Assembly (NCBI GenBank): GCA_023253235.1
Contig: JALRHE010000407.1
Coordinates: 1-7,058 of the forward strand
Length of the DNA stretch: 7,058 bases
Source: Steroidobacteraceae bacterium
GTDB lineage: Bacteria > Pseudomonadota > Gammaproteobacteria > Steroidobacterales > Steroidobacteraceae
Reading direction: 5' to 3'
A program made the position numbers and the translations under genes. This document shows, one piece after another, positions 1 through 3,757 of this stretch; position 1 is the first letter of the stretch; the number at the start of each line of letters is the position of its first letter. The notes beneath the pieces were generated by a model, which saw only the letters and a list, made by a program, of their open reading frames with translations, was not told the origin of the DNA and made no database searches.

Positions 1-175
1 GAACCTTCATGCGCGCCTTGATGCGCTGCTCGAATAGATCACCCTTGACGAGATCGACCGAGACGATCGACAGATCGGGCGCCTGCAGCTTCGGACCGAG
101 CGCCGAACAGCCCGCGAGCATGACCGCGACGGTCACGGCGAGCATCAAGCGGAACCAACGGAAGTGACGAAGCAT
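1..175 (-). CDS. LEA type 2 family lipoprotein (partial, N-terminal 58 residues)
   Basis: This is the start of a lipoprotein read leftward from the ATG at 175-173; the rest lies beyond the left edge. Residues 1-23 form a lipoprotein signal: basic Arg and His residues at 3-9, a hydrophobic core at 10-21, and the lipobox L-A-G-C with the lipidated Cys at 23. Residue +2 is Ser, not Asp, which by the usual rule favours the outer membrane. The mature start has a Pro/Leu-rich linker followed by PDLSIVSVDLVKGDLFEQR, which resembles the first strands of the LEA-2/WHy domain found in bacterial LEA-14-like lipoproteins. Members of that family bind or protect other envelope components, but their exact role is poorly known. 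Met11 is an unlikely start because it would remove the positive n-region. No Shine-Dalgarno is visible. The family call rests on a short stretch, while the lipoprotein call is firm. Confidence 0.8.
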   Translation of the reverse strand, partial: MLRHFRWFRLMLAVTVAVMLAGCSALGPKLQAPDLSIVSVDLVKGDLFEQRIKARMKV

Positions 176-182
176 TCACCGC

Positions 183-210
183 ATCTTAACCAACATTTGC
201 AAGGGACCAA
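183..210 (-). promoter_or_regulatory. Candidate promoter for the LEA-2 lipoprotein, predicted leaderless
   Basis: On the minus strand a -10-like TAAGAT (183-188) sits exactly 7 nt before the ATG at 175. A weak -35-like TTGGTC (205-210) lies 16 bp further upstream. If transcription starts about 7 nt after the -10, the first base would be the A of the start codon, which fits the absence of a Shine-Dalgarno. The -35 match is poor (3 of 6), so this is a suggestion only. Confidence 0.3.
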
Positions 211-213
211 CAT
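189..213. repeat. Two direct copies of ACCAACAT, 17 bp apart
   Basis: ACCAACAT occurs at 189-196 and 206-213. The first copy lies in the spacer of the candidate lipoprotein promoter and the second overlaps its -35. It could be a binding site for a regulator that contacts two turns of the helix, or it could be chance. There is no further sequence support. Confidence 0.3.
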
Positions 214-241
214 CCGCAGCCCCCCGTCACAACCCGTCTTA

Positions 242-257
242 ATCGATCCGTATCGAT
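242..257. repeat. Two ATCGAT palindromes spaced by one helical turn
   Basis: ATCGAT appears at 242-247 and 252-257, so the copies are 10 bp apart centre to centre and lie on the same face of the helix. They sit upstream of the PadR gene. PadR proteins usually repress their own operon from palindromic sites near the promoter, but the classical PadR site is ATGT-N8-ACAT, which I do not see here. An operator role is therefore only a guess. Confidence 0.2.
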
Positions 258-263
258 GGGCAA

Positions 264-291
264 CTGACTACTACTTGACGTTCGATATTGT
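264..291 (+). promoter_or_regulatory. Possible promoter of the PadR-Sensor-DUF192 operon
   Basis: The AT-rich patch before the PadR gene holds CTGACT (264-269) and TATTGT (286-291) with a 16-bp spacer, each matching the sigma-70 consensus at 4 of 6 positions. A better -35 (TTGACG, 275-280) has no good -10 at the right distance. The start codon at 312 lacks a recognisable Shine-Dalgarno. I am fairly sure a promoter lies in 240-311, but the exact elements are uncertain. Confidence 0.25.
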
Positions 292-311
292 TTACTTCAC
301 AGTACTAGCCA

Positions 312-698
312 ATGAACGATAGCCACGCCAAAAAGTTCCAGAAGGACCTAAACGCCGGCCTGGTGGCGCTCGTCCTGCTCGCCGTCCTCGCGGCCACCGA
401 CGAGGACGCCTACGGTTACGACATCGCCAAGCGCCTCCAACCACCCGAAGGTGGCGAGCCCCTGTTCAAGGAAGGAACCATTTACCCCGTGCTGCGCTCG
501 CTCTCAGCCTCGGGCTGGCTCTCCAGTCGCATCGTGCCCTCGTACTCAGGCCCGCCGCGCCGCTATTACCGCATCACTCCGGAAGGACGAGCCGTATTGG
601 CCGACTGGATGGCGGCCTGGACCCATACCCGCGACTTCGTCGACCACTTCACTCGCGCGGCGGCCCCGCCGCAATCACCCTCAGGATCGGCAACATGA
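312..698 (+). CDS. PadR family transcriptional regulator
   Basis: A 128-residue cytoplasmic DNA-binding protein with a PadR-type winged helix over about residues 12-97. The hallmarks are YGYDIAKRL (34-42), the recognition-helix region EGTIYPVLRSLSASGWL (54-70) and the wing GPPRRYYRITPEGRAVL (80-96). The short, largely non-helical tail after about residue 115 places it with the small PadR-s1 type that lacks a long C-terminal dimerisation domain. PadR proteins usually repress their own operon and a linked effector gene, with release triggered by a ligand or stress. The stop overlaps the next start by ATGA (695-698), so it is translationally coupled to a HAAS/Sensor membrane protein, a common partner of PadR genes. 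The 312 start leaves about a dozen residues before the first helix, normal for the family. The inducer cannot be read from the sequence. Confidence 0.93.
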   Translation: MNDSHAKKFQKDLNAGLVALVLLAVLAATDEDAYGYDIAKRLQPPEGGEPLFKEGTIYPVLRSLSASGWLSSRIVPSYSGPPRRYYRITPEGRAVLADWMAAWTHTRDFVDHFTRAAAPPQSPSGSAT

Positions 699-1654
699 CC
701 TCCTCTGCCCCCGCCTCGATCACGGAGTACCTGCAAGCATTGCGCGTCGCGCTGAACGGCGCCGACCCAGCACTGATCCAGGATGCGCTTTACGACGCCG
801 AGCAACATCTTCGAGCCGAAGTCGCAGCGAAATCGACCTCGCCCGAAAGCGAGGTGCTTGCCGAGATCGTCAAAAGCTATGGCGCTCCCGATGAGGTAGC
901 GGCCGCCTACCTCGAGACGGAGTCGCGAGTACAAGCGGCGATGGCGACACCCGCACCGAGCCGTCACTTTGCGAAAGCCGACATCCGCGGATCCACCGGG
1001 CCTGGCATCGGGCGACGCTTCTTTGGTGTGTATGCCGATGTGCGCACCTACACCATGCTCTTCTATTGTCTGCTCGCATTAGTCACGGGCGTGTTCTATT
1101 TCAGCTTCGTAGTCGTGGGGCTGTCGCTCTCGATCGGACTCGCCATCTTGATCATCGGTGTGCCGTTTTTCTTAGGCTTCGTGGGTGCCGCTAGGCTTTT
1201 GGCTTTGGTCGAAGGCCGTCTCGTCGAAGCCATGACCGGCGAGCGCATGCCACGCCGCCCGAGCACACGCCCCCGCGACCTGTCGCTGCTACAGCGAATC
1301 GGTTTGATGCTCAAAGAAATTCGCACTTGGACGACCCTCGCCTATCAGGCTTTGATGCTGCCGCTCGGCATTGCCTATTTCGTCATCGCGGTCGTGGGTC
1401 TTTCGATCGGCTGCGGCCTATTCCTCGGGGCGATCGTCGAGGGCTTGCACGCCTTGGGCGTCGCGCTGCCGGGCAACGTTGGCATCCATCTCGCCGACGA
1501 TTCTGCTTGGCTGCAGGGATGGATCCGTCATCCACTCGGCCTGATGCTGCTGGCCATCGGTGGCGTCTTGGCGACCACCATCACCCTGCATGTCGTGCGC
1601 GGTATCGGCCGGCTGCACGGCGCTTTCGCCAAGCGTATGCTGGTCGCGCTATGA
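695..1654 (+). CDS. HAAS domain / Sensor domain membrane protein
   Basis: A 319-residue inner-membrane protein. Residues 8-75 are a soluble helical domain of the HAAS (DUF1700-like) type, with the pattern ITEYLQALRVAL, then DALYDAEQHLRAEV, then IVKSYGAPDEVAAAYL. A linker leads to two membrane blocks (about 119-172 and 212-253) and a final hydrophobic segment (about 279-300). The two blocks are related: 116-149 and 209-242 align without gaps at about 16 of 34 identities, both running R-T-(Y/W)-T to V-V-G-L-S. This matches the putative Sensor domain, in which membrane hairpins are repeated. There is no kinase, HAMP or DNA-binding domain, so it is not a complete two-component sensor. AGGA at 683-686, 8 nt before the ATG, is a good Shine-Dalgarno and supports this start. 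HAAS proteins are typically paired with PadR, as here; a role in sensing envelope stress is inference. Confidence 0.85.
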   Translation: MTSSAPASITEYLQALRVALNGADPALIQDALYDAEQHLRAEVAAKSTSPESEVLAEIVKSYGAPDEVAAAYLETESRVQAAMATPAPSRHFAKADIRGSTGPGIGRRFFGVYADVRTYTMLFYCLLALVTGVFYFSFVVVGLSLSIGLAILIIGVPFFLGFVGAARLLALVEGRLVEAMTGERMPRRPSTRPRDLSLLQRIGLMLKEIRTWTTLAYQALMLPLGIAYFVIAVVGLSIGCGLFLGAIVEGLHALGVALPGNVGIHLADDSAWLQGWIRHPLGLMLLAIGGVLATTITLHVVRGIGRLHGAFAKRMLVAL

Positions 1655-2148
1655 CACTGCGTATCTCCATCCTCAGTCTGCTCGTCTTGCTCGCGCTGGC
1701 CACACCGGCGCACGCGCAATGGCGCACCTCGGCCGAGCCAGCACCGCTAGATCTCTCGAGCTATCCGCGTGCCGATCTGCGCATCGACAGCGGCGAGAAA
1801 AAGCATCGATTCGACGTGTGGATCGCCGACACGCCGGAACGACAACGCCAAGGGCTGATGTGGGTGCGCGACCTGCCAGCGGATCAAGGCATGCTCTTCA
1901 TCAACGACAGCGCCCGTCTGTCCTACTTCTGGATGAAGAACACCTACATCCCGCTCGATATGATCTTCGTTGACGGGCGCGGCAAAATCGTCGCTATCTT
2001 CGCCAACGTACCGCCGCTGACACTCGACCCGGTGGGTCCCGATGTGCCAGTCAAAGCGATTCTTGAGCTGCGCGGTGGAGAAGCTGCAAAGCGAGGCATC
2101 AAGCCGGGTGATCGCTTGCGTCATGCCGCTTTCGGCAACGCTCGCTGA
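1651..2148 (+). CDS. DUF192 family protein, exported
   Basis: A 165-residue protein with a signal peptide at 1-22 (hydrophobic core ISILSLLVLLALA, cleavage after A-H-A), so it is probably periplasmic. The DUF192 (PF02643) domain fills about 42-158. Its conserved parts are all present: ERQRQGLMWVRDLP (63-76), GMLFIND (80-86), the signature FWMKNTYIPLDMIFVD (93-108), AILELRGG (136-143) and GIKPGDRL (149-156). The biochemical function of the family is not established. The start at 1651 overlaps the Sensor gene stop by ATGA, which together with the signal peptide fixes it; the reading frame stays open for 324 nt upstream but that is only a shadow of the Sensor gene. It is the last gene of the PadR operon and is followed by a possible hairpin and a convergent gene. 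Confidence 0.93.
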   Translation: MTLRISILSLLVLLALATPAHAQWRTSAEPAPLDLSSYPRADLRIDSGEKKHRFDVWIADTPERQRQGLMWVRDLPADQGMLFINDSARLSYFWMKNTYIPLDMIFVDGRGKIVAIFANVPPLTLDPVGPDVPVKAILELRGGEAAKRGIKPGDRLRHAAFGNAR

Positions 2149-2153
2149 GACTT

Positions 2154-2179
2154 GAGTCGGCGATCAGTCGATTCGACTC
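2154..2179. terminator. Inverted repeat between convergent genes, possible weak terminator
   Basis: GAGTCG (2154-2159) can pair with CGACTC (2174-2179) across a 14-nt loop. A second, shorter hairpin, AGTCG (2166-2170) with CGACT (2174-2178) and a 3-nt loop, competes for the same right arm. The element lies just after the DUF192 stop and covers the end of the CPXCG gene. There is no T-run on either strand, so a standard Rho-independent terminator is not shown. Confidence 0.25.
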
Positions 2180-2478
2180 GTTTCGATGCGCTGCAGTACG
2201 CCACGCTCATCGACCTCAAGCCCCACCTCGATGGGTCTGCAACAAATCTGACAATCTTCGATGTAGACGCGGGACGCATCGGTCAGATCGAGCATCGAAC
2301 CATAGGCTTCACCGCAATAAGGGCACTGCAACTCGACGAAAACGCCGAGCTCGGCGTGCCCCACCGGCTCGCCGGCTCCGGGCTCGAAATCAGGCTCTAG
2401 CCCGTAGAGCGCGTCGATCGTCGACGGCTCGAGCGACATGACCTCCTGCGCCAGAGAGTGGACTTGTGATCGCTTCAT
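2164..2478 (-). CDS. CPXCG motif-containing cysteine-rich protein (zinc-ribbon-like)
   Basis: A 104-residue cytoplasmic protein. The conserved part starts near residue 47 and holds CPYCG (52-56), then YIEDCQICCRPIEV (72-85), ending VDERGVLQR (89-97). The CxxC pair (52, 55) and the CxxCC group (76, 79, 80) are the usual metal-binding pattern of the CPXCG family, which is widespread in gammaproteobacteria but has no proven function; zinc binding is inferred. Residues 1-45 form an acidic N-terminal extension longer than the 60-70 residues typical of the whole family. I chose the start at 2478 because GGAG (2487-2490, minus strand) lies 8 nt upstream. A rival start at Met14 (2439) has a perfect AGGAGG only 2 nt away, which is too close to work well. 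The gene is convergent with DUF192 and divergent from the exported unknown protein. Confidence 0.88.
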   Translation of the reverse strand: MKRSQVHSLAQEVMSLEPSTIDALYGLEPDFEPGAGEPVGHAELGVFVELQCPYCGEAYGSMLDLTDASRVYIEDCQICCRPIEVGLEVDERGVLQRIETSRID

Positions 2479-2486
2479 ACGGCGGG

Positions 2487-2506
2487 CTCCATACCGTCGG
2501 ATGATA
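2487..2506 (-). promoter_or_regulatory. -10 element and Shine-Dalgarno of the CPXCG gene
   Basis: On the minus strand TATCAT (2501-2506) matches the -10 consensus at 5 of 6 positions. It would start transcription near 2494 and leave a short leader containing GGAG (2487-2490), 8 nt before the ATG. A run of T lies upstream in place of a clear -35. The two signals agree with each other, which supports the 2478 start codon. Confidence 0.4.
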
Positions 2507-2540
2507 AACTCACACCATCCAAAAAATAACGCCGGTTCGT

Positions 2541-2546
2541 GAGGAG
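2541..2546 (+). promoter_or_regulatory. Strong Shine-Dalgarno (GAGGAG) for the exported unknown protein
   Basis: GAGGAG ends 3 nt before the ATG at 2550. This spacing is short but it is the best Shine-Dalgarno before any start in the window. A GTG at 2539 meets a stop at once, so it is not an alternative start. Confidence 0.55.
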
Positions 2547-2549
2547 CAC

Positions 2550-3230
2550 ATGACACGATTCCGACTTGAGCTCGCTACCGCTATCGCGCTGTTGTCGACA
2601 TCACTGATGCTGTCGCCTCGGTCGATTGCAGCGTCGCCGCAATCACTTGCCAACTCCCATTCGGAATTTTGCAGCGAAGTACAGCGCAGACTGGTCGATA
2701 CGACACTGCCGATCACGAACGTGCTCGAGAAAGATTACGAAGCTTTCAAACTGTCGAAGCCGGCCGTCTCACCCCTGCGAACCCATCAATACGTGGTACG
2801 TAACGAGCGCCTCGATATTCTGCAGATCTCCTGCAAGACCAAGACGGCGGATCATCTGCGCAGCGCTCACGGCGCAACTGCAGCGAGAGATCCGGCGCTC
2901 AAACCACGCGCCTGCTCGGACATCCACCGCGCGATGGTGCTCGACATCTGGCAATCCATGGGTCCAGGCGAACGGGCATCGGCGAAGATTCGGCCGGCGC
3001 AGGTGATGCTACAAACGGATCAACTGAGCTATACGGGCTCGAGCTGGATCAAGACGAAGGCGGAAGCCAGCCTCGGTGCAGACGCAAAGCTCAGACTACG
3101 GGCCAGCGCTCTCTTCGCCGAATGGGAAGATTGGCGCTGGAAGGTCATGCCCCAGAGTTGGCGCGGCAATCATTACTGCCACCTGGTCTCGCCAGAGGAA
3201 ATTCGCCGTCGCATGCTGACGGGCAGTTGA
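2550..3230 (+). CDS. Exported protein of unknown family
   Basis: A 226-residue protein that I do not recognise. It begins with a signal peptide (Arg3 and Arg5, hydrophobic core 8-20, likely cut after S-I-A-A near residue 28), so it is probably periplasmic. The mature part has exactly four cysteines (41, 95, 122, 210), an even number that would allow two disulfides. Other visible features are a basic-aromatic stretch EWEDWRWKVMPQSWRGNHYC (191-210), a Trp-rich C-terminal end with His208, Tyr209, Cys210 and His211, and a basic end EEIRRRML (216-223). There are no internal membrane segments, no HExxH, no heme CxxCH and no lipobox. It stands alone on its strand, divergent from the CPXCG gene and convergent with the OsmC gene 6 bp away, so context gives no function. 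It is clearly a real gene: strong Shine-Dalgarno, signal peptide and snug convergent packing. Confidence 0.8.
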   Translation: MTRFRLELATAIALLSTSLMLSPRSIAASPQSLANSHSEFCSEVQRRLVDTTLPITNVLEKDYEAFKLSKPAVSPLRTHQYVVRNERLDILQISCKTKTADHLRSAHGATAARDPALKPRACSDIHRAMVLDIWQSMGPGERASAKIRPAQVMLQTDQLSYTGSSWIKTKAEASLGADAKLRLRASALFAEWEDWRWKVMPQSWRGNHYCHLVSPEEIRRRMLTGS

Positions 3231-3245
3231 GCGCATTCAGCGCTC
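3229..3245. terminator. Hairpin holding the stop codons of two convergent genes
   Basis: GAGCGC (3229-3234) and GCGCTC (3240-3245) form a perfect 6-bp GC-rich stem with a 5-nt loop. The stop of the exported protein (3228-3230) runs into the left arm, and the stop of the OsmC gene (3237-3239, minus strand) sits in the loop. The position suggests a shared two-way terminator or an mRNA end-protecting hairpin. Neither strand has a T-run, so it would be a weak intrinsic terminator at best. Confidence 0.35.
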
Positions 3246-3671
3246 GCGGATTTCGATCTCCAAATGCTTGCTGCCCTTGAGCGAGTGGGAGATCAAGCAA
3301 ACCTGCTCAGACTTTTCCAGCGCCTTGCGCGCCTTCTCGAGATCGGTACCGCGTGGCACCTCGAGCACGGCATGGACGGTGAAGGCCGTGAACTGCGTCA
3401 CTTTCTCGATGCGATCGAGGGTGCCCGTAGCGGCACACTCCAAACGCAGCCACTCAAGACGTGAAGCACGGGCAACAGCCCGAAAACTCAACACGAAGCA
3501 ATCGACCAAGGCGGCTGTGAGCAGCGTCTCGGGCGACCAGAGATCGCCGGGACCATCGAACTCGGCGGGTCCGGCACTCGGGATTGTCACGAGCCCGGGC
3601 GATGTCAGTTGAACGGAACCTGCGACCTCAGCGGTAGCGCCGACTCGATAAACATGAGGAAAAGGATGCAT
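3237..3671 (-). CDS. OsmC family protein
   Basis: A 144-residue cytoplasmic protein of the OsmC/Ohr fold (PF02566). Family marks in order: SPETLLTAALVDCFVLSF (46-63) with the first redox Cys at 58 on the central helix, a strand-rich middle with the pattern TQFTAFTVHAVLEVP (92-106), then the helix ALEKSEQVCLISHSL (117-131) with the second Cys at 125, and a final strand LEIEIRE (137-143). Classical OsmC and Ohr use these two cysteines to reduce organic peroxides with lipoyl or dithiol partners. Here the usual C-P-x-S motif around the second Cys is C-L-I-S, so the protein belongs to a general OsmC-like branch and its substrate is uncertain. The frame is open further upstream, but an earlier start would overlap the divergent HMG-CoA reductase gene, so ATG 3671 is the sensible start. 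No Shine-Dalgarno is visible. Confidence 0.9.
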   Translation of the reverse strand: MHPFPHVYRVGATAEVAGSVQLTSPGLVTIPSAGPAEFDGPGDLWSPETLLTAALVDCFVLSFRAVARASRLEWLRLECAATGTLDRIEKVTQFTAFTVHAVLEVPRGTDLEKARKALEKSEQVCLISHSLKGSKHLEIEIRER

Positions 3672-3678
3672 GCGGAAG

Positions 3679-3707
3679 AGTCTAGCGGGAGAAACGCCCG
3701 GCGACAG
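3679..3707 (-). promoter_or_regulatory. Candidate promoter of the OsmC gene, predicted leaderless
   Basis: On the minus strand TAGACT (3679-3684) lies exactly 7 nt before the ATG at 3671, with CTGTCG (3702-3707) 17 bp upstream as a weak -35 (3 of 6). Transcription would begin at or next to the start codon, in line with the missing Shine-Dalgarno. Confidence 0.3.
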
Positions 3708-3708
3708 A

Positions 3709-3720
3709 GTGGCATGCCAC
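3709..3720. promoter_or_regulatory. Perfect 12-bp palindrome midway between two divergent genes, candidate operator
   Basis: GTGGCATGCCAC is a perfect palindrome. Its centre (3714.5) is exactly the midpoint of the 86-bp region between the OsmC and HMG-CoA reductase start codons. The candidate -35 boxes of the two genes flank it at 1 and 2 bp. This is where one dimeric regulator could control both genes. The identity of such a regulator is unknown. Confidence 0.45.
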
Positions 3721-3722
3721 GG

Positions 3723-3751
3723 TTGCCCGCGCGGCCGTCGCCGCTCAAAAT
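3723..3751 (+). promoter_or_regulatory. Candidate promoter of the HMG-CoA reductase gene, predicted leaderless
   Basis: TTGCCC (3723-3728) and CAAAAT (3746-3751) are separated by an ideal 17-bp spacer; each matches sigma-70 at 4 of 6 positions. The -10 ends 6 nt before the ATG at 3758, so the expected first transcribed base falls on or next to the start codon. No Shine-Dalgarno precedes the gene. Confidence 0.35.
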
Positions 3752-3757
3752 GCCCGG

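Noticed and set aside
451..894. Open frame on the plus strand overlapping the PadR and Sensor genes
   Set aside because: Arg/Pro/Ser-rich product with no domain; both overlapped genes are well supported by family motifs.
1327..1650. Upstream extension of the DUF192 frame
   Set aside because: It overlaps the Sensor gene in another frame, encodes Arg-rich low-complexity sequence, and would hide the clear signal peptide that begins at 1651.
2479..2556. Upstream extension of the CPXCG gene to an ATG at 2556
   Set aside because: It would overlap the start of the divergent exported-protein gene, and the good Shine-Dalgarno lies before 2478.
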